From positions 186,001-250,000 of the forward strand of contig JAUSBJ010000035.1 of NCBI GenBank assembly GCA_030652035.1: 64,000 nucleotides of DNA, written 5' to 3'. Positions 27,308 to 35,743 of this stretch are shown piece after piece. The notes under the pieces are model-generated. The model ran no database searches, was not told the DNA's origin, and saw only the letters and a program-made list of their open reading frames with translations. A program made the translations under genes and the position numbers. Numbering within the stretch: position 1 is the first letter of the stretch; each line of letters starts with the position of its first letter. Source of the DNA: Sulfurimicrobium sp. (GTDB taxonomy: Bacteria > Pseudomonadota > Gammaproteobacteria > Burkholderiales > Sulfuricellaceae).

Positions 27308-27382
27308 AAACCCCCTCCAACTCCCCCTTATCAGGGGGAGGGCCTGCCACCTCCCCTGACAAGGGGAGGCCGGGAGGGGTTG
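27308..27382. repeat. Dispersed GC-rich double-hairpin repeat, copy 2
   Basis: Two hairpins, CTCCCCC-TTATCA-GGGGGAG and CCTCCCC-TGACA-AGGGGAGG, end in CCGGGAGGGGTTG. Reversed, this matches the element at 11361-11434 in layout and flanks. It lies between dacB and the beta-CASP nuclease gene. Confidence 0.8.
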
Positions 27383-27407
27383 TGGTTCCAGTTCATGTCG
27401 TTTCACC

Positions 27408-28814
27408 CTAAATCTCGAACTCATCCCGATATCCCGGCACTTCGACATGCCAGTTCCAGTTTTCCCGGATCAGGTCAGCGAAGGCGAAAGCCACGTTTTC
27501 TTCACCGTGGACGATGAAGGTGTGGCGCGGCGGCTTTTTGAAATGTCCCAGCCAGGACAGCAAACCCGCCTGGTCGGCATGCGCGGAAAGCCCGCCGATC
27601 GTATAGAGGTCGGCGCGCACCGGGATATCCTGGCCGAAAATGCGTACTATCTTTGCACCGTCCACCAGACGCCGCCCCAATGTGCCTCCGGCCTGGAAGC
27701 CGGTGATCAGCACAGTGCACTCGGGCCGCCCCAGGTTGTAGCGCAGGTGATGCTTGATGCGCCCTGCATCACACATGCCGCTGGCGGAAATGATGATGGC
27801 ACCGCCCTTGATGTGGTTGAGCGCCATGGAATCCTGCACCGTTTCGGTGAACTGGATGCGGGGCACCTTGTGCCCGGCCCTCATCCATTGCATCAGGCCG
27901 CGCGCTTCGGTGTCCATAAGCTCGATATGCTTCATGGTGATTTCCGTGGCGCTGGTTGCCATCGGCGAATCGACATAGATATTCAGATCATGCAAACGCC
28001 CCTGGCGCACCAGATCGTAGAGCAGGTAAAGAATTTCCTGTGTACGTCCAACCGTGAAAGCCGGCACGATGACGTTTCCGCCCTTGCGCTTGAGCGTATC
28101 GCTAATGGCATGGACCAGCTCATCCATGGTCTGCTCCATGGTCTTGTGCAGGCGATCGCCATAAGTGGATTCGATCAGCAGCACGTCGGCAGACTCGATG
28201 ATGGCGGGATCCTGCAGGATGGGCTGGCCGATGTTGCCGAGGTCGCCCGAGAACACCAGCTTCTGCTTCTGCCCCTCATCATCCACCCACACCTCGATGA
28301 TCGCGGAACCGAGAATATGACCCGCATCGCGGAACTTGCAGCGCACCGATGCATGGGGCGACAGCTCGGCATCATAAGAAACGGCGCGCAATTGCCCAAG
28401 GCAGGCATCCGCCTCGGCGACGGTATACAGCGGCTCGATTTCCGCCCGCTGGGACTGGCGCGCATTGCGGTCCTTGGCATACTGCGCCCATTCCGCCTCT
28501 TTTTCCTGGATATGCGCCGAATCACGCAGCATGACTTCGAGCAGATCCCGCGTAGCATGCGTGGTATAGATCGGCCCGGTGAAGCCATCGGCTACGAGGC
28601 GAGGCAACATGCCGGAGTGGTCGATATGGGCGTGGGTGAGCAGTACAAAATCGATCTTGCGAGGGTCGAACTCAAACGCGGCGTAGTTCTTGTCGCGCGC
28701 CTCGCGCCCGCCCTGGAACATGCCGCAGTCCACCAGAAAACGAACGCCGGCAGCTTCCAGTACGTAACAGGAGCCGGTCACCTCGCGGCTGGCGCCATGG
28801 AATTGGATTTTCAT
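27408..28814 (-). CDS. Beta-CASP metallo-beta-lactamase nuclease (YSH1/CPSF-like)
   Basis: This 468-residue cytosolic protein begins MKIQFHGASREVTGSCYVLE, with the metal-binding THAHIDHSG motif at about residue 60, the SGDLGN motif, and the beta-CASP region with SASGMCDAGRIKHHL. The C-terminal part has LSAHADQAGLLSW and the final ligand in FIVHGE. These proteins are predicted RNA-processing exonucleases or endonucleases. Genes of this family are often near dacB-type or argG-type core genes, without known partner. Confidence 0.9.
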   Translation of the reverse strand: MKIQFHGASREVTGSCYVLEAAGVRFLVDCGMFQGGREARDKNYAAFEFDPRKIDFVLLTHAHIDHSGMLPRLVADGFTGPIYTTHATRDLLEVMLRDSAHIQEKEAEWAQYAKDRNARQSQRAEIEPLYTVAEADACLGQLRAVSYDAELSPHASVRCKFRDAGHILGSAIIEVWVDDEGQKQKLVFSGDLGNIGQPILQDPAIIESADVLLIESTYGDRLHKTMEQTMDELVHAISDTLKRKGGNVIVPAFTVGRTQEILYLLYDLVRQGRLHDLNIYVDSPMATSATEITMKHIELMDTEARGLMQWMRAGHKVPRIQFTETVQDSMALNHIKGGAIIISASGMCDAGRIKHHLRYNLGRPECTVLITGFQAGGTLGRRLVDGAKIVRIFGQDIPVRADLYTIGGLSAHADQAGLLSWLGHFKKPPRHTFIVHGEENVAFAFADLIRENWNWHVEVPGYRDEFEI

Positions 28815-28942
28815 TGTATCTCTCCCCCGGTTTGGCCTGAATAACTTATTGTAGCCCGGAGCCGGACGATAGACACATGCGCAGCCGGGAAAAAGCCGTG
28901 GGGAAGGTTTAGGGCCAGCCGGTAATGCTCAGGCACATCCCG

Positions 28943-29503
28943 TCAGTATTTTCCGGGCCGCTGCAACCCGGCCTCGACTTCATCGCGCCGTGTGCGCCCG
29001 GCCAGCGTTTCGACCAGTTCCAGAGCAAAATCCATCGCCGTGCCCGGACCGCGCGAGGTGATCACCCTGCCATCCTTCACCACCGGATCATTGCTGAAAG
29101 TGGTGTCAGGCAGGCTCATGCGGTCCACGAATCCCGGAAAGCTGGTCGCCGTCTTGCCCTTGAGCAGGCCGGCCTCGGCGAGCACCGCCGGGGCGGCGCA
29201 AATGGCGCAGGTGTATTTGCCATCCCGCGCCATTCTTTGCAGCAGGGGGATGATGCGCGGGTCGTCCTTGAGATGCGTCATGCCCGGCATGCCGCCCGGC
29301 AGCACCACCATGTCGAAATTTTCATGCAAGACTACGTCCAGCGTACAGTCCGGCACCAGCAGTGTGCCGCGGCTGGCCTTGACGATGCCCGGCTGCAAGC
29401 CCGCTACGACCACATCAATTCCGGCGCGGCGCAATAAGTCGATGATGGTGACGGCTTCGAGTTCTTCGCAGCCGGCGGCGAGTGGGACGAGGACTTTTGG
29501 CAT
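28943..29503 (-). CDS. yajL: DJ-1/PfpI family protein, YajL-like
   Basis: The 186-residue protein starts at ATG 29503 with GGGAG 6 bases upstream. The N-terminus MPKVLVPLAAGCEELEAVTIIDLLRRAGIDV and the nucleophile elbow YTCAICAAPAVLAEAGLL (conserved Cys) define the YajL/ThiJ group, which is involved in protection against oxidative or glycation damage. The early conserved Glu is in GCEELE. It may be co-transcribed with genes further upstream, but a large hairpin separates it from yajQ. Confidence 0.88.
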   Translation of the reverse strand: MPKVLVPLAAGCEELEAVTIIDLLRRAGIDVVVAGLQPGIVKASRGTLLVPDCTLDVVLHENFDMVVLPGGMPGMTHLKDDPRIIPLLQRMARDGKYTCAICAAPAVLAEAGLLKGKTATSFPGFVDRMSLPDTTFSNDPVVKDGRVITSRGPGTAMDFALELVETLAGRTRRDEVEAGLQRPGKY

Positions 29504-29520
29504 TTTCACTCCCAAAATCG

Positions 29521-29584
29521 AACCGCAAAGGCGCCAAGGCGCAAAGAAGCAAGTTTAGCTTTGCGCCTTGGCGCCTTTGCGGTT
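29521..29584. repeat. Perfect 26-base inverted repeat, AACCGCAAAGG family
   Basis: The arm at 29521-29546 begins AACCGCAAAGGCGCCAAGG and is matched exactly by 29559-29584 with a 12-base loop. It lies between yajQ and yajL and is related to the element at 1748-1879. It could fold very stably in RNA; there is no T-run. Confidence 0.9.
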
Positions 29585-29592
29585 ACCTGAAT

Positions 29593-30078
29593 CTAATCCC
29601 GGAAATTCTGGTACTGCAGCGGGAAGTCGGTAATGGATTTCTTCACCAGCGCGATGGTTTCCTGCAACAGATCACGCTTGGCGCCGGTCACGCGCACCGC
29701 GTCGCCCTGGATGCTGACCTGGACCTTGAGCTTGCTGTCCTTGATCAGCTTGACGATTTTCTTCGCCAGGTCTGTCTCAACGCCGGTTTTCACGGTGATG
29801 GTCTGCTTGACCTTGTTGCCGCTGATCTTCTCAATCTTGCCCTTGTCCAGGCAACTCACGTCAATGCCGCGCTTGCCGAAAGTCTGGTTGAGGATGTCGA
29901 ACACCTGGTCCAGCTTGAAATCATCGTCGGCAAAAAGAGTCAGTACATACTCCGCCTGTTCGACGCGGGAATCGGAGCCCTTGAAATCGAAGCGGCCGCT
30001 GACGACCTTGTTGGCCTGGTCCACTGCGTTGCGCAGTTCCTGCTTGTCTACTTCGGAAACGATATCGAATGAGGGCAT
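29593..30078 (-). CDS. yajQ: YajQ family nucleotide-binding protein
   Basis: This 161-residue cytosolic protein begins [26 protein letters not shown], with the [32 protein letters not shown] and QIGD-equivalent segment [18 protein letters not shown] of the family. YajQ proteins have two ferredoxin-like domains; some bind cyclic di-GMP and affect gene regulation. Which nucleotide this one binds cannot be told. Confidence 0.93.
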   Translation of the reverse strand: MPSFDIVSEVDKQELRNAVDQANKVVSGRFDFKGSDSRVEQAEYVLTLFADDDFKLDQVFDILNQTFGKRGIDVSCLDKGKIEKISGNKVKQTITVKTGVETDLAKKIVKLIKDSKLKVQVSIQGDAVRVTGAKRDLLQETIALVKKSITDFPLQYQNFRD

Positions 30079-30087
30079 GTCAGGCTC

Positions 30088-30399
30088 CTAGGCAAAGTGG
30101 CAGACGTAATCCAGCATTTCCACGGTTTCGATGTCAAAGCTGCTGTTGCCGGGAACGCTGAACTGTTCGCCCGCCTGGTAGGTTTTCCACTCGCTTTCGC
30201 CCTTGAGGCGCACCTTGCATACGCCGCCGTTGATTTCCATAATTTCCGGCACCCCGGTATTGAACACCAGGCTGGACGGAAAAATCACGCCCACGGTCTT
30301 TTTCGTGCTGTCGGGAAACAGCACGGTGTGGGAAATACACTTGCCATCGAAATAGACATTAGCTTTTTTGATTACGGATACATTGTCGAACTGCGACAT
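30088..30399 (-). CDS. ppnP: Pyrimidine/purine nucleoside phosphorylase
   Basis: PpnP (YaiE, DUF1255) splits nucleosides with phosphate. The start is ATG 30399 with GGGGAA upstream; the longer frame from 30525 overlaps the next gene. The 103-residue cupin-like protein has [25 protein letters not shown], a [13 protein letters not shown] segment and [12 protein letters not shown], all characteristic. It starts 1 base after the DUF2788 gene stop, so they are co-translated. Confidence 0.9.
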   Translation of the reverse strand: MSQFDNVSVIKKANVYFDGKCISHTVLFPDSTKKTVGVIFPSSLVFNTGVPEIMEINGGVCKVRLKGESEWKTYQAGEQFSVPGNSSFDIETVEMLDYVCHFA

Positions 30400-30400
30400 T

Positions 30401-30607
30401 TCATATTCCCCATATTTTTTGAATGACGGCCTTGGCGACAAAGCCCAACATGCCAAAGGCCAGCACGAAGAAGAGCACAAAAGTGCCGGTTTTCCCGGCC
30501 TTCGACTTCCATGCCAGTTCACCAATAATGAACAGCATGTAGATCATGAAGATGCCCAGGCCGAAAGTCAGGCCAAATTCAGAAACCTGTTCTTCAGTCC
30601 AGCCCAT
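30401..30607 (-). CDS. DUF2788 small membrane protein
   Basis: This 68-residue protein has two membrane helices ([17 protein letters not shown] and [22 protein letters not shown]). Sequence and size match DUF2788, a family of unknown function found in beta- and gammaproteobacteria. It is followed immediately by ppnP and preceded by argG 12 bases away. Confidence 0.85.
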   Translation of the reverse strand: MGWTEEQVSEFGLTFGLGIFMIYMLFIIGELAWKSKAGKTGTFVLFFVLAFGMLGFVAKAVIQKIWGI

Positions 30608-30619
30608 GTCGTTACCCCG

Positions 30620-31837
30620 TTACTTGCGCCCGGCCTTGGCGGCAATGCGCAGGCGCAGGGCGTTCAGTTTGATGAAGCCGCCGGCATCGGCCTGGTTGTA
30701 GGCGCCGGCATCGTCTTCAAAGGTGGCGATGGTCGGGTCGAACAGCGAATCGGTCTTGGAGTCGCGTCCCACCACGATGACGTTGCCCTTGTAGAGCTTG
30801 ACGCGCACCCAGCCGTTGACGTTGCCTTGGGTATGGTCGATCAGCACCTGCAAGGCCTTGCGCTCCGGCGCCCACCAGTAGCCGTTGTAAATCAGGCTGG
30901 CATAGCGTGGCATCAGGTCGTCCTTGAGGTGCGCCACTTCGCGGTCCAGGGTGATGGATTCGATGGCGCGGTGGGCTTTCAGCATGATGGTGCCGCCCGG
31001 CGTCTCGTAGCAGCCGCGCGACTTCATGCCGACATAGCGGTTTTCCACCAGATCGAGGCGGCCGATGCCGTGCTTGCCGCCCAGGCGGTTGAGCTCGGCC
31101 AGCATTTCCGCCGGTGACAGTTTTTTGCCGTTGAGCGCCACAGGATCGCCATTCACGTATTCGATATCCAGATACTCGGCCTGGTCCGGCGCTTTCTCCG
31201 GCGACACCGTCCAGCGCCACATATCCTCTTCCGCCTCGGCGGCGGGATTTTCCAGGTGACGGCCTTCGTAGCTGATGTGCAGCAGGTTGGCGTCCATCGA
31301 GTAAGGGCTGCCGCCTTGTTTGTGCTTCATATCCACCGGGATACCATGCTGTTCGGCGTAAGTCAGCAGCTTTTCGCGTGAAAGCAGGTCCCATTCGCGC
31401 CACGGCGCGATGATCTTGATGTTGGGATTGAGGGCATAGGCACCGAGTTCGAAACGCACCTGATCGTTGCCCTTGCCGGTGGCACCGTGGGAAATTGCGA
31501 CAGCGCCGGTTTCCTCGGCGATTTCAATCAGTCGCTTGGCGATCAGCGGCCGGGCGATCGAGGTGCCCAGCAGGTATTCGCCTTCATATACGGTATTGGC
31601 GCGGAACATGGGAAAAACGAAGTCACGCACGAATTCCTCGCGCAGGTCGTCGATGTAGATTTCCTTGATGCCGAAATTCTTGGCCTTCTCGCGTGCCGGC
31701 TCAAGTTCCTCTCCCTGCCCCACATCCGCCGTGAAGGTAACCACCTCGCACTGATAGGTGTCCTGCAGCCATTTCAGGATCACCGAGGTATCCAAGCCGC
31801 CGGAGTAGGCGAGAACAACTTTTTTTACTTCAGCCAT
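30620..31837 (-). CDS. argG: Argininosuccinate synthase
   Basis: ArgG joins citrulline and aspartate with ATP in the arginine pathway. The 405 residues begin with the ATP-pyrophosphatase signature [18 protein letters not shown] and contain [15 protein letters not shown] and [16 protein letters not shown]. Length is normal. It lies downstream of argF with one small gene between, and argD further upstream; all read on the minus strand, so arginine genes form one group. Confidence 0.97.
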   Translation of the reverse strand: MAEVKKVVLAYSGGLDTSVILKWLQDTYQCEVVTFTADVGQGEELEPAREKAKNFGIKEIYIDDLREEFVRDFVFPMFRANTVYEGEYLLGTSIARPLIAKRLIEIAEETGAVAISHGATGKGNDQVRFELGAYALNPNIKIIAPWREWDLLSREKLLTYAEQHGIPVDMKHKQGGSPYSMDANLLHISYEGRHLENPAAEAEEDMWRWTVSPEKAPDQAEYLDIEYVNGDPVALNGKKLSPAEMLAELNRLGGKHGIGRLDLVENRYVGMKSRGCYETPGGTIMLKAHRAIESITLDREVAHLKDDLMPRYASLIYNGYWWAPERKALQVLIDHTQGNVNGWVRVKLYKGNVIVVGRDSKTDSLFDPTIATFEDDAGAYNQADAGGFIKLNALRLRIAAKAGRK

Positions 31838-31858
31838 GCTTTTTCCTTAAATTCTGAT

Positions 31859-32086
31859 TTAATGCGCCGAGCCTTGCACCGCATGCACTTCACCGGGGAA
31901 GTCCCCCACGCGCAGCAAACTCAGGTCGGTCTTTTCGCTCACGTTCTGCAACTCGACCCCCACCAGGCGGCCATCGCTCGACAAATTGAGAATCACGCCG
32001 GGATGCGCTTCCCAGGTATGGTCCGGATCCTCAGGCTGGACCTCAAGATAGAGTGTGTCACTGTCTTTGAAATAGGCAATGTTCAC
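31859..32086 (-). CDS. DUF2283 protein
   Basis: This 75-residue protein has the DUF2283 pattern: MNIAYFKDSDTLYLEV, a beta turn, then EAHPGVILNLSSDGRLVGVELQNVSE. The function of the family is unknown; members often occur near toxin-antitoxin genes but also alone. It starts 1 base after the argF stop and lies before argG, so it is inserted in the arginine operon. Confidence 0.85.
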   Translation of the reverse strand: MNIAYFKDSDTLYLEVQPEDPDHTWEAHPGVILNLSSDGRLVGVELQNVSEKTDLSLLRVGDFPGEVHAVQGSAH

Positions 32087-32087
32087 A

Positions 32088-33008
32088 TTATTCCTTCACA
32101 CGCCCCAGCATGAGGTACTCCATCAACGCTTTCTGTGCATGCAAGCGATTTTCCGCCTCATCCCACACCACGCTGTGCGGCCCGTCGATCACGTCAGCAG
32201 CAACCTCTTCTCCGCGATGTGCAGGCAGGCAGTGCATGAACAACGCGTCCTTGGCAGCAACACGCATCATGTCCGCATCAACCTGCCAATCGGCGAAGGC
32301 CTTCATGCGCTCTGCATTCTCTGCTTCAAACCCCATGCTGGTCCATACGTCCGTCGTGACCAGATCCGCGCCGCGTGCGGCGTCCATGGGATCTTGAAAC
32401 TCTTCGTAATGATCGGTCCCGTAAAGTCCGGCGCGTTCCGGCTCCACCTCATAGCCGGGCGGCGTGGAAACATGGACGTTGAAATCCAGTACTTCCGCCG
32501 CCTGCAACCAGGTGTTGCAAACATTGTTGGAGTCGCCGATCCAGGCCACTGTTTTGCCCTTGATCGAACCACGGTGCTCGATGAAAGTGAAAATATCAGC
32601 CAGGATCTGACATGGGTGATACTCATTGGTCAATCCATTGATCACCGGCACGCGAGAGTTTGCCGCAAAACGTTCGATAATTTCCTGTTCGAAGGTGCGG
32701 ATCATGACAAGATCGCTCATACGTGAAATCACCTGAGCAGCGTCTTCTACCGGCTCGCCGCGCCCCAACTGGGAATCACGTGTATTCAGGTAGATAGCAC
32801 TACCCCCGAGCTGATGCATGCCGGCCTCGAACGATAGACGAGTTCGCGTGCTGGCTTTCTCGAAGATCATTACCAAGGTGCGGTCATGCAGCGGGTGAAA
32901 GGGAATGTATTGCTTGAATTGGGATTTGATCCAGCGCGTGCGCTCGAACAGGTATTCGAACTCCGCTCCGTTCAAATCCTTGAATTGCAGAAAGTGTTTG
33001 ATCTCCAT
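32088..33008 (-). CDS. argF: Ornithine carbamoyltransferase
   Basis: ArgF transfers carbamoyl phosphate to ornithine to give citrulline. The 306 residues show the carbamoyl phosphate loop FEKASTRTRLSFEAG, the GGSAIYL segment, NGLTNEYHPCQILADI and MHCLPAHRGEEV. It lies between argD and the DUF2283 gene on the same strand. Confidence 0.97.
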   Translation of the reverse strand: MEIKHFLQFKDLNGAEFEYLFERTRWIKSQFKQYIPFHPLHDRTLVMIFEKASTRTRLSFEAGMHQLGGSAIYLNTRDSQLGRGEPVEDAAQVISRMSDLVMIRTFEQEIIERFAANSRVPVINGLTNEYHPCQILADIFTFIEHRGSIKGKTVAWIGDSNNVCNTWLQAAEVLDFNVHVSTPPGYEVEPERAGLYGTDHYEEFQDPMDAARGADLVTTDVWTSMGFEAENAERMKAFADWQVDADMMRVAAKDALFMHCLPAHRGEEVAADVIDGPHSVVWDEAENRLHAQKALMEYLMLGRVKE

Positions 33009-33050
33009 GATTGGTCTGTGGGTTTATCAGGTGATGCCAACATCCCCCTC

Positions 33051-34223
33051 TTAATCCGCCAGAAACTCCTTGATCAGTTTGCCTAACATTTCGATTAGCT
33101 GGGCTGCTTCATCACGACTCATGACCAACGGCGGCAGCAGGCGCACCACGCTATCCGCCGTCACATTGATCAACAGCCCTTGCTCCAAAGCCCGCCGTAC
33201 CAGTTCGGCACAAGGCCGGTCGAGCTCGATACCTACCATCAAGCCGGCGCCACGCACTGCCACAACACCCGCCACGCCATTAAATTGGGTTTTCAGTTCT
33301 GCGCGGATAAACTCACCCAATTCGGCCGCGTGACGACACAAATCCAGCTCTTCAACTACAGCCAGCGTTTCAAGGGCTGCGGCACAAGCCAAAAGATTCC
33401 CCCCGAAAGTCGAACCGTGATTGCCAGGCTTGAATGTTTCCGCTGCAATACCTTTCGCCAGACACGCGCCTATCGGAACGCCGGCCCCCAGACCCTTAGC
33501 CAGAGCCATCACGTCCGGAACAATGCCCGTCTGCTGAAAGGCAAACCACGAACCTGTCCGGCCAATGCCCGTTTGAACCTCATCCAGCATCAGCAGCCAA
33601 CCATGTGTGTCACACAAGCGGCGAAGTTCCGGCAAGTAAGTGGGTGCAGGTACTTGCACCCCCCCCTCACCCTGCACGGGCTCCACCAGAATTGCAACAA
33701 CGTTTTTGTTATGCTCAGCGATCTGTGCCACTGCAGCGACATCGTTATAGGGAACACGCACAAAGCCGTTCAGCAGGGGTTCAAAGCCCGCCTGAACCTT
33801 GCGGCTTCCGGTCGCGGTCAAGGTCGCCATGGTGCGGCCATGAAAACTTTTTTCCATCACGATGATGGTTGGAATATCAATACCCTTGCCATGCCCATAC
33901 AAGCGAGCCAACTTAATGGCAGCTTCATTGGCTTCGGCTCCTGAATTACAGATAAACGCCTTATCCATACCCGCCAGATGGCATATACGCTCAGCCAACT
34001 GCTCCTGCTTGGGAATTTGATACAGGTTGGAAGTGTGAATCAGGGTACGGGCCTGCTCACACAACGCCTGGGCCAAGCGAGGGTGTGCATGACCCAGGGC
34101 GTTGACTGCAACCCCGGCTACGGCATCGAGGTATTTCCTGCCAGTAATATCCCACAACCAAACCCCTTCGCCTCTGGCAAAGCTGACTGGCTGTCTGGCA
34201 TACGTATTCATCAAGAAGGACAT
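33051..34223 (-). CDS. argD: Acetylornithine aminotransferase
   Basis: ArgD is a PLP enzyme making N-acetylornithine from its semialdehyde. I chose ATG 34223 (MSFLMNTYARQPV), because AGG lies 8 bases upstream and the relatives I know begin this way; Met codons at 34229 and 34211 are alternatives. The chain has the CNSGAEANEAAIKLAR, SFHGRT and LDEVQTGIGRTG motifs and the PLP-lysine region MALAKGLGAGVPIGA. Length 390 is normal. Confidence 0.93.
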   Translation of the reverse strand: MSFLMNTYARQPVSFARGEGVWLWDITGRKYLDAVAGVAVNALGHAHPRLAQALCEQARTLIHTSNLYQIPKQEQLAERICHLAGMDKAFICNSGAEANEAAIKLARLYGHGKGIDIPTIIVMEKSFHGRTMATLTATGSRKVQAGFEPLLNGFVRVPYNDVAAVAQIAEHNKNVVAILVEPVQGEGGVQVPAPTYLPELRRLCDTHGWLLMLDEVQTGIGRTGSWFAFQQTGIVPDVMALAKGLGAGVPIGACLAKGIAAETFKPGNHGSTFGGNLLACAAALETLAVVEELDLCRHAAELGEFIRAELKTQFNGVAGVVAVRGAGLMVGIELDRPCAELVRRALEQGLLINVTADSVVRLLPPLVMSRDEAAQLIEMLGKLIKEFLAD

Positions 34224-34458
34224 GAGCATGACCTGAAAAATAAATGCACACGGCAGCCGCCGCCGCCGTGTGCCAAAAATTAGGAAAGTACTATATTTAG
34301 CCTAAAGTGCTTATCCATGCAAGCAATAATTACTTGCCAGAAAAGCAGCCAAACCAATAAGACCCGATCACGATCAACAAGGAATCGCTGACATGACGCA
34401 TACAGATCAAAAGTTTATGCGATACTAGCGCGCAATCATTTATAGTCAAGAAACAAAT

Positions 34459-34767
34459 ATGAAAACCACCCCTTCAAACCTCATCATTCATGGACTCATG
34501 CGGAATGGACGCACTTTTCGTCCCAGCGACTGGGCAGAGCGTCTCTCAGGGGTCATGTCCACCTTCGGTGGAGATCGCCGCATGAGCTATTCGCCCTTTG
34601 TTAGGCCGCTGACTTACGAGGGGGTAAAGTCTGTCGTAATTGACAAAAAACTACAGGATGTAGACGCCCGAGCCTTCGATTTCCTGCTCAACTTTGCACG
34701 GGACAACGGGTTGCAGGTACTAGAAAGCGAAGACACACGCGTTGAAGCAACGCAACCGGGCGAATAA
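34459..34767 (+). CDS. DUF3579 protein
   Basis: This 102-residue protein (IIHGLMRNGRTFRPSDWAERLSGVMSTFG) matches DUF3579, a betaproteobacterial family of unknown function commonly located beside rpsT and argD. It converges on rpsT, with a hairpin overlapping its stop codon. Confidence 0.85.
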   Translation: MKTTPSNLIIHGLMRNGRTFRPSDWAERLSGVMSTFGGDRRMSYSPFVRPLTYEGVKSVVIDKKLQDVDARAFDFLLNFARDNGLQVLESEDTRVEATQPGE

Positions 34768-34776
34768 ACGCCCGGT
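34755..34776. terminator. Hairpin shared by DUF3579 gene and rpsT
   Basis: ACCGGGCG and CGCCCGGT pair perfectly over a 6-base loop that holds the DUF3579 stop codon. No T-run follows on either strand, so it may be a weak bidirectional terminator. Confidence 0.5.
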
Positions 34777-34781
34777 CAGAA

Positions 34782-35048
34782 TCAAGCAGCCATTGCCTTT
34801 ATGGCGCCGGAGAGTCGGCTCTTGTGGCGCGCAGCTTTATTCTTGTGAATGATGTTCTTGTCCGCAATGCTGTCGATGACAGCAACGGACGCATGGTACA
34901 CGGACTGGGCTGCAGCCTTGTCACCAGCCTCGATAGACTTGATCACTTTTTTGATCGCGGTGCGCAAGGTAGAACGCAAGCTGGCATTGTGCATACGTTG
35001 CTTGTCATTCTGACGTGCGCGCTTCCTAGCTTGAGCACTGTTTGCCAT
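34782..35048 (-). CDS. rpsT: 30S ribosomal protein S20
   Basis: S20 is a primary 16S rRNA-binding protein. The 88 residues begin [26 protein letters not shown] and end with the [22 protein letters not shown] helix, as in all S20. AAGGAG lies upstream of the start. It is monocistronic, as usual. Confidence 0.97.
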   Translation of the reverse strand: MANSAQARKRARQNDKQRMHNASLRSTLRTAIKKVIKSIEAGDKAAAQSVYHASVAVIDSIADKNIIHKNKAARHKSRLSGAIKAMAA

Positions 35049-35201
35049 GAAAACTCCTTAAAAACCTATTTCGGGTTAGATAAAACGCGTAATAATACTT
35101 TTGTTTTGTCATGGAGGCAAGAACTGAAAGCTCCCGGTCAAGACACTATCTGCATAGAGGTATGGCAAAAATACTGGCGAACCGGTAAAATGCGCGTCTT
35201 C

Positions 35202-35291
35202 GGAAGGTTGGCAGAGCGGTTGAATGCACCGGTCTTGAAAACCGGCGAAGTCGTAAGGCTTCCGTGAGTTCGAATCTCACACCTTCCGCCA
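35202..35291 (+). tRNA. tRNA-Ser (anticodon TGA)
   Basis: Acceptor arms GGAAGGT and ACCTTCC pair, followed by G and an encoded CCA. The anticodon stem CCGGT/ACCGG encloses loop CTTGAAA, with anticodon TGA at 35236-35238. A long variable arm identifies a class II serine tRNA, and the T arm has GTTCGAATC. The accessory region begins just after it, so its 3' end may be an integration target. Confidence 0.95.
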
Positions 35292-35392
35292 CCCCTCTTT
35301 AAAATCCCGCCCTCGCAAATCCAAAACTTGACCCTTTTGATTTTGTCGCCGCAATAAACTAACAAACCAAGTCGGCGCAAGTCTCAGAAAGC

Positions 35393-35423
35393 AAAAAGGC
35401 CCTGCTATGCACGGGGCCTTTTT
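35393..35423 (+). terminator. Rho-independent terminator downstream of tRNA-Ser
   Basis: AAAAAGGCCC and GGGCCTTTTT form a perfect 10-base stem around an 11-base loop and end in a T-run. The A-rich 5' side makes it able to act on both strands. Confidence 0.8.
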
Positions 35424-35684
35424 CAATGAATTCTGGTGGTGGAGAACCCCCACCGACAAGACGCGCATCTTAAAGCATTTCGGGGATTTTAGGAAGGATT
35501 GAGGCCAGCAGGGGCTTCGGAGGAGGCTTTTCGCACCTCTACCACCCCCGCCCACGCACCGGGCCGCAATCCAGCCAAGGGCAATGTCCGAGTTCGATTC
35601 CGCAAAACGCAATCGAACTCCAGACCACTCGATCACAAGGAACTCGAGAAGTTCATGCCTTGGCCCGGCACAGGGGGGCTTCTC

Positions 35685-35728
35685 TGTGGTTTAAATTTTT
35701 GTTAGAATACCGCCTGTTTTAAACCACA
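35685..35728. promoter_or_regulatory. Split 11-base inverted repeat flanking a -10 box
   Basis: TGTGGTTTAAA (35685-35695) and TTTAAACCACA (35718-35728) are exact reverse complements. A possible -10 element TAGAAT lies between them at 35703. The XRE/ImmA gene starts at 35744 after AGGGGAG, so this looks like its autoregulatory operator. Confidence 0.65.
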
Positions 35729-35743
35729 TCCAAGGGGAGCGTC

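Noticed and set aside
27251-27448. Upstream extension of dacB
   Set aside because: It translates a dispersed repeat (27308-27382) and places the signal peptide internally.
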